Position numbers and translations under genes: made by a program
The notes under the pieces: model-generated
The model's database searches: none
What the model saw: only the letters and a program-made list of their open reading frames with translations
What the model was told of the DNA's origin: nothing
From: Terana coerulea
Lineage: Eukaryota; Basidiomycota; Agaricomycetes; Polyporales; Phanerochaetaceae
DNA length: 64,000 nucleotides
Direction: 5' to 3'
Assembly (NCBI GenBank): GCA_024811115.1
Contig: JAKOGH010000121.1
Coordinates: 124,001 to 188,000, forward strand
Shown: positions 36,342 to 48,200 of the stretch, one piece after another
Numbering within the stretch: the first letter of the stretch is position 1
Layout of the letters: the number at the start of each line of letters is the position of its first letter

Positions 36342-37677
36342 TGGCTTTCTTCCAGCCACAAGCTCGCAGCGAGCCAGCGAAACATACCGCCGACCCATCG
36401 CTGCAGCCTTGGGTTGAGAAATAGTATGCGTCCTCTCAAACATAAAGATGCTCGCTGAAATGTGAAGATAGTCGGCCAAAAACTATCGAAGATGTCTCCG
36501 CACAAGAGCACACTGTTGCTGTACTTCGACGTACTTTGACTTCAACGAATGTATGTCTCTCACTGTAGAGCTGCGATTTGACAGCTGCTGAGTTCCGCCT
36601 AGCTGCCACATATGCTGTTCTATGGTCCACCAGGGACAGGCAAAACCTCAACGATCCTTGCACTCGCCCGTCAACTCTTTGGGTAGGTTCCTTCCGGACC
36701 ACACAAAACCTGCTCTTATATATTCTGCGGAAGACCAGACAATTTCAGATCTCGTGTTCTCGAATTGAACGCCTCAGACGAGCGTGGCATCTCTATCGTC
36801 CGCGAGAAGATCAAGGACTTTGCTCGACAAACACCACGCGCGCAGGTCGCGGTATCTTCGGATGGCAAGACTTACCCATGTCCGCCATATAAAATCATTA
36901 TCCTTGACGAGGCGGACTCGATGACCCAGGACGCGCAAGCCGCACTGAGACGGATAATGGAGAACTACGCGCGGATAACACGGTTCTGCTTGGTCTGCAA
37001 CTACGTCACTCGGTGCGTTCTCTCTCATATCCTCCAGGTTCGCACCATTGAAGAGTATTACGCGCAACAGCATAATAGAACCCCTTACCTCGCGTTGCTC
37101 GAAGTTCCGATTCAAACCGCTCGATTTCTCCTCTACCTCTGCGCGTCTCGCCGCGATCGCCACGGCAGAGAACATATCTGTCCCCTCGTCGGTCATCGAT
37201 ACACTCGTCAGCACGTCGCAGGGTGACCTGCGGCGCTCCATCACGTACTTGCAGTCCGCGAGCCGACTTGCACACAGCACGAACCCGCCGACGCCGATCA
37301 CGAGCACAGACATCCAGGAGATCGCTGGTGTCGTACCGGACGGCGTTGTTTCGGACTTCGCGCGTGCACTGGGCATCGAAATAGACAGCGACGGGATGGA
37401 TGTGGACGGCGCGAGGGTGAACGGGCAGAAGGTGACGGGCTTCGATGCGATTAGGACGAAGGTGAAGCAGATCGTCCGGGAGGGGTACTCCGCGACGCAG
37501 CTGCTGACGCAGTTGCACGACGTGATCATCGAGCACCCCACGCTGCAGGCGAGACAAAAGGCGCAGAGCGCGCTGGCACTCGCGGAGGCAGACAAGGCGT
37601 TGTGTGACGGGGCGGACGAGGAACTGCAGATTCTTGAGGTTGCGCTGCGGGTGCACAAGGCAGTTACGGGTTCGTAG
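36342..37677 (+). CDS. RFC2: Replication factor C subunit 2 (yeast Rfc2 / human RFC4 type)
   Basis: Small AAA+ subunit of the PCNA clamp loader. Exons join in frame: [55 protein letters not shown] (Walker A), [19 protein letters not shown]. These are followed by [13 protein letters not shown] (Walker B), [11 protein letters not shown] (sensor 1) and SRCSKFRF (SRC arginine finger). The collar domain ends [16 protein letters not shown], with the stop at 37675-37677. GISIVREK and [15 protein letters not shown] point to the Rfc2/RFC4 branch. No frame breaks. Convergent with the small gene downstream. Confidence 0.94.
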
Positions 37678-37840
37678 GGTTCTGCTCCACGTCTTCTCGC
37701 GGCTATGTTAGGAGAGGTCGACACTCGCGGCCTACATGATATCACTGGCGAAACGCTTCGAGGCTGATTCTATCACACAGACTTGATTGATAATATAGAG
37801 TGGTGAAGCGGATTGATTTTGTTGTTCTCGGCGAGGTTCA

Positions 37841-38260
37841 TTATATCCAGGTGTAACATATCAACAGCAGTAGTTGTACAGAGCAGCGAACGCGAACGAG
37901 AGCGAGGACGGTCTTGGCTTTCATTATTTGCGCTGCGGTGGATCCCGCCCAGACAGGCTTTTGAGCATCCGGGTCGTTCAGCTGGGGTATTCGTGAGTAC
38001 GAGTGTCCCGGAAGGTGGATATGGACCATGTAGATTGGGTGCGCACCTGTGCATTTGCCTGTGCCTGCGTCGCGGACTCCCTCGCCAACCTTGCTGCTCG
38101 GGCAGCGTCAACCTTCCGCCGCAGGTCGGGGGCCATGCTCTAAAAGCGCAGGTGAGTGTCACCACATGCATTTGACTCAAGCACAGCAATTGAACAGACT
38201 CACGTTGTATACCTGCTCCTCGTTGCCACTTGTTGCTACAACGCACTCAGCACTACACAT
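37841..38260 (-). CDS. Small hypothetical protein, 3 exons, ~96 aa
   Basis: Exons 38260-38204, 38139-38047 and 37981-37841 join in phase 0 through GT-AG introns of 64 and 65 nt. The product starts MCSAECVVATSGNEEQVYN, continues SMAPDLRRKVDAARAARLAR (amphipathic, Ala/Arg-rich helix) and LNDPDAQKPVWAGSTAAQIM, and ends in a hydrophobic stretch (CSVQLLLLICYTWI). No family recognised. Consistent phase at both introns is the main support; the very C-terminus could be altered by a frame break. Confidence 0.45.
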
Positions 38261-39324
38261 CGCGTACCAGACACGGTTGCTTACTTCGCATAATCACGTA
38301 TCCAAAACCAATAACTACCGCACGAAGGTCAGCAGGTGAGCGCACAATGAACGTGAGCCTCAGTCCGCTGGTAGTGGAAGGAAACCCGCATTACGCACTG
38401 CCTGCGCTATAAACCCCCATCCTGACCCACGGAAACCCAGACATGTCGGTGTGCTGGAGTATTACCTGCTTTGCTATACAGACGATGCAGGAAAGTCAGG
38501 CCTTTAGGGATGGTGGATGTCGGAGGTGTCGGTGAAGGTAGCGCCGCGGACAGCCCAAAGCGGTACAAAGCGAGCTGTGTGATTGGCCGATGACGTCTGA
38601 GATCTGAGACTCGGAGGCTTGAAAGGCGCTACGGAGCTCGAGGCATCCCAGGGGGTGCTCGCCAAGTATCAGGGGTCCGCACCAGCGTCTGTGGCAGATT
38701 AGATGAGATGGTCGCACTATGATACGCCTTACAGCGTGGATTCCACCCAATCTCCTACATTTTGGGAGAAATTCGTACTCATAGCTGTTCTTGACCTCGA
38801 ATATGTGTTTATTCTCTCCTGCTAACTGAGGGCGCTGTTTCCAATCGCTTGAACTTCGTGAGAACTGGCATTCTAAACACCTGGATTGTCATTACCTTGA
38901 ATGTCGTACTCACTCCAGGTACCCGTGGTGACCAGTTTTGATTCTCAGTGCTCAATAAATCAATTGCAAATATTTGGGGCTCGTCGAGAGCCGTGAGACC
39001 ATGAACGTATGAATCTGAAGACAGAGCGCATGATACCAGTGATCTATTCGCTATCTGGGTGTTATCTTGCTAGATTACGAGCAGACGCTCGTGTGGACCC
39101 CTGATACTTAGCGAGCACCCGAGCATGGGTTGTCGTCAGCCCTTGCTTGCCTGCACCTGAGGCATCCTACCGCGACCGTCAAAACTCGAAAAATATACAG
39201 CCACAGTACTGTATATTGAGCTACTTGCATGAAGTAGTGGCATTTTATTACACTTTACAAATATACATAAACACTCGTGCTCTACAACACGGACAGACAG
39301 ATCTCGGAGGAAGGTTTCCACCCT
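38261..39324. other. Intergenic, no gene seen
   Basis: No coding signal or recognisable repeat; start region of the small gene lies at the left end. Confidence 0.45.
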
Positions 39325-39560
39325 ATGGCGCAGACCGCATTGTGGGCCTGAAAAATCTCGGCGGCATAAATGCCACCATTATGCGCAGACCAATCTGAGG
39401 TCTGGATGTTGCCCGTCCAGTCATCAAGACTTGATCGGGGTCGGTGGGCTGAGGGTCCACCATTGAGCGCAGACCAGTTGTAGGTCTGGAGGGTACACGT
39501 CCATCAAGGACGAGGTCGGCGGTCGGAGGGCCGTGAGCGCAGGCCAATGGGAGGCCAGGA
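39325..39560. repeat. Four tandem hairpin-forming units (60-84 bp spacing)
   Basis: GCGCAGACC or GCGCAGGCC, a 7-nt loop, then a complementary arm recur at 39328-39350, 39383-39404, 39467-39488 and 39537-39558. Units 2 and 3 pair perfectly (CAGACC/GGTCTG). In unit 4 an A-T pair is replaced by G-C (AGGCC/GGCC). Unit 1 has a mismatch. The sequences following the hairpins in units 2 and 3 also resemble each other. Confidence 0.7.
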
Positions 39561-41106
39561 GAACTGAGACTGTGAGCAAGAGTGAGCGAAGCAGGATAAT
39601 GAAGGTATGTGAAACGTACCAGACAAATCGAGAACGAGCAAAATCACGAAGACAAGTCCACAGCGAAGCAGCAAGAGAGCAATGGATCACGTCGAGCGAA
39701 AGCATGTCGAGCGAAAGCAGTTCCGACAGATTCAGGAGCAACCGAGAGCAAGAGCTCGCACAGCGAGCGGGTATCTACTATGGCAGTGTAAGCACGAGAA
39801 GCCGAGTAAGTGAGAAAGTATTCACAATGTTGACCGGCAATAAAACGTCTCGGGCGAGGTTGCGTCCTCAAGGCGAATGGTAGAGCCAGTCAGGCATCCG
39901 CAAGATGGTAGATATGTGAGCGCGCTGTCTCGTACAGCATACACTAGGTAGGTGACCAGCGAGAAGCGGGTGATAAAGTGTCGGATAGTATGGCGAGTGG
40001 TTGATACTAAGGATCGCAATTGTCGTATTTTTGACTGGTAGGATGGGAGAGATAGGCTGGGCCATCAAACGTGAGCACCAGCGTATCGAGGGTGACACAA
40101 CACGGGCGTACCGTAGATTGACATCGCGATGTGACTGTAGTGGTAGTTATGTGTGTTGTGTTGTGAACGTAGAGACTGCAGGTTGTCCAATAGTAGAGCA
40201 TTCGGGCAAGCTCGAGAAACAAGAGCTGTGCGCACGCTGAAGTAGGTGTTAGGTCTGAGAGAAGCAAGCAGAAGGACGAGCACGCACGTGTAAGACCGCG
40301 AAACGGAGAAAGGGGTTACAGCTGTTAGCTGTGATACGTAAAGACGGTGAATTGTAGTGTGTGGCGGTCGCTCCGAAAATTGGTAGAGAAGCTTGAGCAG
40401 CGACGTGGGGACCGGAGACTGAGGATCTTACGGTCCGCGTGTTCTGAGCATTGGAGAACCGAGATAGAGAGGAGTATAATTTCGGGGACGAGAGTAGAAC
40501 TGGCGAGTCGGCTGTAGTAGCGCAAGAAGAGGTCCTAGATGAGGTCCAAAGACTTGGAAGGCGCATGAATGTAGAGTATGTGTTCGTCGCAAGACTCGCG
40601 ATATTAGGTGGAGTTATCCGACAGAGACGAGAGAGAAAGGAGACCGAAATAGCCGAGTCCATGCTGGTATATGCTAGTCTTGTCGTAGCTGATATGGTAT
40701 GGGTTGCTGCCCGAAGTCGAAAATCCCGTAATAAGGTAAAATTGCCAGGCCCAGATAAGCGAGAGAAAGAGACCGAGACGTCCCAGTCGATGCGGGTATA
40801 TGCTGTTGTGCGGTAGTGTATGCCGATGCGAGTCCGTATTATCGTTCATATAGTTCAGTATCTGAGTCGTTGCTGATATATGTTGTCCAGTCTATATTCT
40901 TGTATATCGGGATCCATGTCGTAGATTATCGTCCGAGGTAGTGACGCTGAGGTATAGACTGTTGAGTTATGCAATAGTGATGTCCGTAGTAGTGGATCAT
41001 TCTGTGGATGACGGAGTTCGTCCGCGCGGGCTGAGATACAGGGAAGACTGGATATCGGTAAGACATCAGGCGCAACACGACAAACCAACGCAGAACTTAC
41101 TTGCTA
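39561..41106. repeat. Low-complexity region with degenerate repeats
   Basis: AG-rich sequence without a recognised gene. A word like GAGTCNATGCTGGTATATGCT recurs at about 40654, 40785 and 40863; the first two lie in longer similar blocks (GAGAGAAAG-GAGACCGA...). Short open frames on both strands are probably by-products of this composition. It is the 3' side of the gene at 41.1-42.5 kb. Confidence 0.45.
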
Positions 41107-42531
41107 TTATGCGTGTGGTGAACCACGTTTGTTGGATTGATTCTCACGGGTCTTGTCATCTTTCGACTTCTTGCGTCCCAATGTTCTGAGACCAGCAGCC
41201 ATCTGCTTCACGGTGCTGACGCTCTTTGCAAGCAAGCCGACACCATGAACACGAGTCTTGCGGAGTGCAGTTTGCATCTTCCCCACCTTGAGGAACTTGC
41301 TGGCCTTCTTGGATGTGGTAGAAAGGGCAGGCGTGCGAGGTGTAATGACGGTGACCGACACTGCGCTGCTAGACACTTCGGAGATTTCCACCTTCAAAAT
41401 GGTCGACGGAGGACGGATGGGGACAACGACTGTCGTAATTTCTGTATTGGTGGAGGCATCCGGCATCGAGGGCACAGGCGATGCAAGGACGATAGGCCTC
41501 TCGTGGACAAGAGTCGCCTCGGGACCAGCAACGACAGGAGTGAGGGGCGCATCGAAGTACTCGTCATAGTCGTCGTAGATCCGCTCGACCCGGTGATACA
41601 AGGGGGCGAAGAAAGCCGCAGGTAGAGCCGGAGCATCCTCTATCATGTCGAAGTCCTGGGGTTCTGGAGCAGTCAGACCCAGGTCAGACTCGTCGAGCAT
41701 AGCAATGTCGTCGTCAGAGGAAGAAGCCACCGCCATGTGAACATCGTCAGAGATTTGAGCCACTGGACTGTCGACCTCGTTGAGAGAAAGCGCAGCCAAG
41801 CCAGCGTTGATGTCGCTGCTGTCGTCAGAAGGAGTCATGAAGACGTCAACGTCGTCGGCAGAAGGAGAAGCCATGACCATATCAGTGCCGTCCGCAGAAG
41901 CCAGCGTATCCCCGCTAAAAGTGTAAGCCATAGCCACGTCGCGGGAAGGAATTGACAGAAGCCCAAGTCCGGGAGGGAGAAGAGAGCCAGGGTACGCCGC
42001 CTCACGGTCCATGGTAGTCGAGCTGTCGGAAACAGTACCAGTGCATACATCCATCTCTTCAGACTCTTCAACATCGCATAAAAGCGGGACCTCAATGTCA
42101 ACCTGCCAACAGGTGTCAGCTTTGAGGTTAGTCTGACACGGGTGTACATACCTTCTGGTCAGACAAGTCAACGTTGAAGACTGGCCCCCTCTGGCGCTGG
42201 TTATGGTTACGCGAAAGTCAGCTATCTTGAGCACATACGAGCGCAATAGTGGGATGAGACACACCTTAAAGAGAGGCTTGAACACTTTCGCGATCTTGCG
42301 TTTCCTATGGCCCTCATAGGCTTCGTCCCACTGGCTGTCGTCCGGCCTGTCCCACTGCAGATGCTCCTCGCGCTGTTCACGGGAGAAAGCGCGGCTATTC
42401 TCCACGAGCTCCTCAAACTGGATCTTCCGAATGGAGATCTTGGCCTTCAGCTTTGCCTTGATCACTGCGGCAGGCGATGACAAACGACCTAAGCCGACCG
42501 TCTGTAAAGCGTTGACAAAGGTGTTAGGCAT
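41107..42531 (-). CDS. Acidic hypothetical protein, ~440 aa
   Basis: Start at 42531 (MPNTFVNALQTVGLGRLSSP), preceded by a CT-rich leader; an in-frame ATG at 42585 is possible. Two introns: GTGTGT...ACCAG after KVFKPLFK, and GTATGT...GGCAG. Between them lies a short exon reading RQRGPVFNVDLSDQK. The whole region is also open without splicing, but the spliced middle exon looks better. The N-terminal helical, basic region (QREEHLQWDRPDDSQWDEAY) is followed by a long acidic Ser/Asp-rich tract (MVMASPSADDVDVFMTPSDD) and a basic C-terminus rich in Lys/Arg. No known domain. Possible nuclear protein from the charge pattern (inference). Confidence 0.62.
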   Translation of the reverse strand: MPNTFVNALQTVGLGRLSSPAAVIKAKLKAKISIRKIQFEELVENSRAFSREQREEHLQWDRPDDSQWDEAYEGHRKRKIAKVFKPLFKVCLIPLLRSYVLKIADFRVTITSARGGQSSTLTCLTRRYVHPCQTNLKADTCWQVDIEVPLLCDVEESEEMDVCTGTVSDSSTTMDREAAYPGSLLPPGLGLLSIPSRDVAMAYTFSGDTLASADGTDMVMASPSADDVDVFMTPSDDSSDINAGLAALSLNEVDSPVAQISDDVHMAVASSSDDDIAMLDESDLGLTAPEPQDFDMIEDAPALPAAFFAPLYHRVERIYDDYDEYFDAPLTPVVAGPEATLVHERPIVLASPVPSMPDASTNTEITTVVVPIRPPSTILKVEISEVSSSAVSVTVITPRTPALSTTSKKASKFLKVGKMQTALRKTRVHGVGLLAKSVSTVKQMAAGLRTLGRKKSKDDKTRENQSNKRGSPHA

Positions 42532-42938
42532 GTTGAAAGTAAGGACCAAGGGGTATGAGAGTGAAAAGAAGGCCGAGAGAGACAAAGGTGGAAGCAGTGA
42601 GAGATGAAAGTGGAAGTTGGAAGTGGATGTGGATGGTTCAAGTCCAAGAGAGGCTGGCGCGGTTGGCTGACGTCGGACTTTGAAACGCGTCGCGAGATGC
42701 CGGCGCCAAACGCGGTTGACATGGGCGCCAATGGCGCATGGCCCGTGCTCGCGACGGTGTCTAACGCATCTTCACGTGAAAAGACCTGAGACACGATAAT
42801 ATTGCAGCGCGCCGCCGGAGCGCGAAGAAGTTGAGATAGGAATACTAGTAATATAGCGTCTGAGAAGCGTAGCGAACAAACGTATCAAAAAGAAGGGTAT
42901 AGCGGCCATGGCAAGCATCTTAATACTTTGTGAAGGTC
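42532..42938. promoter_or_regulatory. Upstream region of the acidic gene with ACGCGT and GGCGCCAAA
   Basis: ACGCGT at 42685-42690 and GGCGCCAAA at 42702-42710 (reverse TTTGGCGCC, E2F-like), plus GGCGCCAA near 42725, about 155-195 bp upstream of the start on the minus strand. The left-out part up to 42938 is trailer of the next gene. Confidence 0.4.
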
Positions 42939-44296
42939 TTACTCCACGCTCGGATCGACCTTAACAACCACCTTCCCACAGGCCCTCCCCTCCTTCATGC
43001 GCTCGTATGCCTTCAGCACATCCTCGTACGCAAATACAGAGTCAACTACCGGCTTGACTTTGCCTAATATGTTGAGGTGAGTTAACCGGCAGTGTGCTAA
43101 AACGATATAGAATCTTTCACGTACCTTCCTCAACATACTTCGAAAGCTTTTCGAACTCATCCCTTGCGATCCGCAACGCCTACCAGCCTGTGACAGACCC
43201 AGCATCAGACTTTGCCTGGTCTCACAGAATGACAGCCAGCCACTTACTTCCAAGACCTCTTCACACCACCCAGCAAGCGTGGCGTGAGAAGTGCCAGTAT
43301 CAATCGGGCAAGGCCACCGCCTCCACCGCCGATGCTTGGCTGGGGGCCCACACTGGCGAGCGCACCACCTGGTGCAAGGTATGCCTCACACTTAATGTAC
43401 AGCAAGGGATCCGAGCTGCCGACTGCTTCGAGAAACGCGTGAAACTTTGGCGAAGGCGGATTCTTCACAAGCTGTTCGTATATCGGGCCCTTGGTATAAT
43501 CCACAAACTGCATTCAAAGATGAGGCTAGCTACAAAGCAGCGTGAGTATCAATTGCCACTCACATGGTCTGCGCCAAGGCCGCGCAGGAACTCCTCCCTT
43601 TACCACTTGCACTGACGGTGACGGTGCACCCAATCGCTTTCGCGAGCTGAATTGCCACAATGCCCACCGCGGTGCTCCCTCCGTTGATGAAGAGACTCTG
43701 CCCCGGCTGCAGTTGCAGATCGTGGAACAACGCGTGGTAGGCAGTCATCCCGACCAGTGAAAGACCGGCGGCCTCAGTCGGCTTAATCGCAGGTGGCCGG
43801 GGCACGACCAGCTGGGCTGGAACGCGCACATATTGGCAGAGTGAGCCCTGTTTCGAGCTGAGCTTCAAAGCTATAGTGAACGTCGGTAAATATACGCAGA
43901 TGCAAAATGTTGAGAAAAGTGGAACACGTACGAAAGGGTACCCACCCGTACACTGGTTGGCCATTTTGGAGCGTGGACCCGTTTGCGTCCACGACAATCC
44001 CAGCGAAGTCGTGTTCCGCGACGTGCGGCCTCCGCGCGATCAAGTTCGGGAGTAAGCCCATCATCTTGTACCCTCTGTTTACACCGCTCGTTCAGCAATT
44101 GCGCGGTGGAGGTGCGGAAGAGTATGTATACTTACACAGGGTTCAGTGCCGCTGCCTGCACTTTCACGAGTATCTCGCCCTTCTTGAGTTTCTTAGGCAC
44201 TTCGGCATTCTCGTCAAAAACGAGAGCCTTCGCGGGCTCACCCTTCCGGACAATCGCCCACGCCTTTTGCTTGTCAGGGATTGGTTCGGTGGACAT
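42939..44296 (-). CDS. NADP-dependent MDR oxidoreductase (zeta-crystallin/quinone reductase-like)
   Basis: Zinc-independent medium-chain reductase; substrate unknown. Start MSTEPIPDKQKAWAIVRKGE at 44296, substrate-domain segments KKLKKGEILVKVQAAALNPV and EHDFAGIVVDANGS, and the cofactor fold LFINGGSTAVGIVAIQLAKA. These are followed by DYTKGPIYEQLVKNPP, the catalytic-domain return GKVKPVVDSVFAYEDVLKAY and CGKVVVKVDPSVE, with the stop at 42939-42941. Zinc-binding cysteine clusters are absent. A one-base break lies near 43589-43601 (SASGKG to EFLRGLGADH), and the junction near 43245 (GGVKRSWK to ALRIARDEFEK) does not keep frame with the best splice sites. Confidence 0.85.
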
Positions 44297-45251
44297 CGTG
44301 GTTGTTGCCTGTAGCGCAGAAGAGAGGAGTGAGCTGATGCCCTACTCACAGACCAATTGGCCTTAATACCAGAGATAGAGATACTAAGAGCGTACGACGA
44401 CCTCCGGCCGGCACGCGACTATCGAAGTGGTAAATAGACGGGTACGTACACTGATGGTCGATGCTGCGGGAGAGACTGCGCACTGTGTAAAGTGAGGTGG
44501 GAAAGGGACTTGGTTGGTTTGTTGCTAGGATCCTCGCCCACACTTAAGTCAGTCTTTTTGCACAGTGATGGCGTCCTCTGGTCCGGCGGAAATCACCGAA
44601 CTCCGACGTCAGTTGCTACGTCCTCTTTAGAGTCTTCTGATTCAGTCGACCAGAGCAAGTGGTGGCTTTGGGAGGCTACAGTGAGATACTTATCCGGGTG
44701 AGATCTCCAGCTTGCCGTATTTTCCCTGATGCATAGTACATACGACGTCGGCATACTGCGCAAGCGGCCCTGCACATGAGTACTAGTGCAAGGGTGAGCG
44801 GTAAACGTCACTTGAACGTCTGAACACTCGGCGAGTTTAGCAGCCAGTACTGTTCAATGCGCCTTCATGCCACCTTCATGTGTCGTGACCAGAAAAGGTC
44901 ATTTATACCTCGCCGTTGCTTCGTAGCTCCCGACCAACCTGAAGCTCCTACAGTTCCGATAGGAGTGGCTAGTATACGTACTCGCTAATGTTGGCTTGAA
45001 ATCAGGTCTAGAAGGAGGCAAGCCCGACTCAGAGCAATGAGACTGCAATGAGCGGCTATGTACCTTGGGCGCTTTCATTTCTCCTCCGTTACGACCGAGC
45101 GTCTACGAGGTAAGTGGGCGTGCTGATGTAAGGGGGATCGGGGCGGATCTGACCCTCTGCCCAGTCTCCCTCAGCATCCGCGGTCTTGAACATAACCATC
45201 ACCTCCCCTACATATAACGACAGACGTCGCAGAGCCCACTCATCCGCCAAT
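44297..45251. other. Divergent intergenic region (MDR gene / CRM1)
   Basis: No gene seen. Pyrimidine-rich tracts and CCTCCCCTACATATAACG just before CRM1 (about 45203-45220) may be its core promoter. Confidence 0.4.
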
Positions 45252-48200
45252 ATGGAGGTACGTCGTGCTCATCCTCTTGAACGATCTTGATGCTTAAAAT
45301 CTGTGGCGCACACTGTAGGGCATACTCGACTTCTCCAGGCCGTTTGACGTCTCGCTCATAGACAAGGTCGTCATGGCCTTCTACTCTGGGACAGGCCAGG
45401 AAGTATGTGGCTCACATTTTACTTTTGGTGCCGCGTGCTTACGATATATGCTCACGAATAAAGCAACAAATGGCGCAGCAAGTTCTTACCCAATTTCAAG
45501 AACACCAAGACGCATGGACGCGCGTGCCAGAGATTCTTGAGCAATCATCATTCCCTCAGACCAAAGTGCGCCACCAATTCTAGCATCTATCGTTTTCACT
45601 AACACTTTGCATAGTACATTGGCCTACAAATTCTTGAGAAGCTCATCCTCACGAGATGGAAGTTGCTACCAGAAGGTCAGAGACAGGGTGCGTATTTGGA
45701 CGCGTCGTTGTATGGTCTATCTCTCATACTCTCCATAGGAATCCGAAATTTCATCGTCGGGATTACAGTCAAGGTTGCGTCTGACGAGACAACTCTACGG
45801 AGAGAAAAGACATACGTCAATAAGCTGAACCTCGCGTTGGTGCAGGTGCGCTCAAGGGCCTATGCACAGCCACACTTATACTCACGTGAAATAACTTCTT
45901 ATAGATCTTGAAGCAGGAGTGGCCTCATAATTGGCCAACATTCATTTCAGAGCTTGTTGAATCCTCGAAAACGAACCTGTCGCTATGCGAAAACAACATG
46001 GTCATCCTCCGACTTCTTTCAGAGGAGGTTTTCGACTTCTCTGCGGAACAGATGACTCAGGCAAAGGTTAAGAACCTCAAAAACCAGATGTGTGGCGAGT
46101 TCTCGGAAATTTTCAAACTCTGCTCGGAAATCCTTGAGGAGGCACAAAAGACCTCGCTCATCAAGGCGACGCTCGAAACCCTTCTCCGGTTCCTCAACTG
46201 GATACCTCTCGGCTACATCTTCGAGACGACCATCATCGATTTGCTCCTCAACCGAGTGCGTACGACATCCCATTTTCGGACAATCTGCTCACTTATCTTA
46301 TCTGTAGTTTCTCGAAGCCCCTGAGTTCCGGAATGTCACCCTCAAATGCCTTGCGGAGATCGCGGCGCTCAACGTCGGCCCAGAATACGACCCGAAATTC
46401 GTAATCCTTTTCGCTATGGTCATGACGTCCGTGAACAGGATGATACCACCAAGCACAAACATCGCACAAGCGTATGCAAATGCGGGCGATGCTGGTCAGA
46501 GCTTGTGCTCAACCTCGCGCTTTTCCTCTCCAACTTCCTATCGAATCACCTGCGCGCCGTCGAGACCGAGCAAAACCGCGACGTCCTCCTGAACGCGCAC
46601 CTATACATGGTCAAGGTCTCTCAAGTGGACGAGCGGGAGATTTTCAAGATTTGCTTGGAGTACTGGCTCAAGCTCGTGGCGGAGCTGTACGAGGAGATCC
46701 AGAGCCTTCCCATCGGAGACAGCGGGCTGCTCATGGGCCTTAGCCTTAGCGGTAGCCAAAGCGTGCTGAACGGCATGAACTTGCGCAAGAGCATCTACAG
46801 CGATGTGCTCTCGAATTTGAGGTTGGTCGTTATCGAGAAGATGGTGAAGCCTGAAGAGGTACGTTTATGCCGCTCACTGGTCGTGACACTCCCTGAATAA
46901 ATTCCTCGCGTCATACAGGTCTTGATTGTCGAGAACGAAGAAGGAGAGATTGTGCGTGAGTTTATGAAGGAGAGCGACACCATCGTGCTGTACAAGCAGA
47001 TGCGTGAACTCCTAGTGTACCTCACCCATCTCGACGTCGCCGACACCGAGAACATCCTTACTGAGAAGTTGTCGAAGCAAGTCGATGGCTCCGAATGGTC
47101 ATGGAACAACCTCAACACACTTTGCTGGGCTATTGGTTCGATCTCCGGCGCAATGAGTATGTCTCTATTATGACTGTGAAATTGTCACTAATGGGATGCG
47201 CTAGACGAGGAGACGGAGAAGCGTTTCTTGGTGACAGTCATCAAGGACCTACTCGGCCTTTGCGAGATCAAGCGAGGAAAGGATAACAAGGCTGTCGTCG
47301 CCTCCGATATCATGTACATCGTCGGCCAGTACCCGCGGTTCCTCAAGGCGCACTGGAAGTTCTTGAAGACAGTCGTCAACAAGCTTTTCGAATTCATGCA
47401 CGAGACACATGAAGGTAAGCATACATCGTCGTCATATACACCTTCTTCCCTTTGTGTATCTTCCGTCGCCTTTTGCGTGACAGTTAACCCCCTTGTCGTG
47501 AAAGTCGAAGCAAGATTGACTAAACATGGCGAACGCCATCGTGCATACAGGTGTGCAAGACATGGCTTGCGATACGTTCATCAAGATCGCGCAGAAGTGC
47601 CGCCGCCACTTTGTCATGCAGCAAGCGGGCGAGACGGAGCCATTCGTTGATGAGATCCTACGGATGCTGCACCGCATCACGGTCGACCTTTCCCCGCTGC
47701 AGGTCCACACCTTCTACGAGGCCGTAGGATACATGATTTCGGCGCAGCCCAACAAGCCTATGCAAGAGAAGCTCATTACCAGGCTGATGGAACTGCCGAA
47801 CAATGCTGTACGTGCCCGCCCAATACTTGAGTCGGTTCTGTGAATTGATGGTTCTGTTAGTGGGACTCCCTCATGGCCCAGGCTGCACAAAACATGGACG
47901 TGCTCAGCAGCATGGATAACATCAAGATTCTCTCCAACGTCTTGAAGACCAATGTTGCTGCTTGCACGTCCATCGGCAGCTTCTACCTTCCGCAAATCGC
48001 TCGTATCTTCCTTGACATGCTCGGCCTGTACAAGGCTGTCAGCGGTATCATCAGCGAAACTGTAGCGCGCGAGGGTTTGATCGCCACCAAGACCCCCAAG
48101 GTCCGGCAGCTCCGGACGATCAAGAAGGAGATTCTCAAGCTAATGGAGACGTTCATCCGGAAGGCGGAGGACCTCGAGACCGTGAACGCGAACTTCATGC

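Noticed and set aside
40249..40816. Sense and antisense frames of 121-137 codons
   Set aside because: Lie in degenerate repeats and AG-rich sequence; open on both strands for compositional reasons.
42630..42645. GGTTCAAGTCC as a tRNA T-loop
   Set aside because: No acceptor stem, D-arm or anticodon arm could be folded around it; it lies in the CT/AG-rich leader region.
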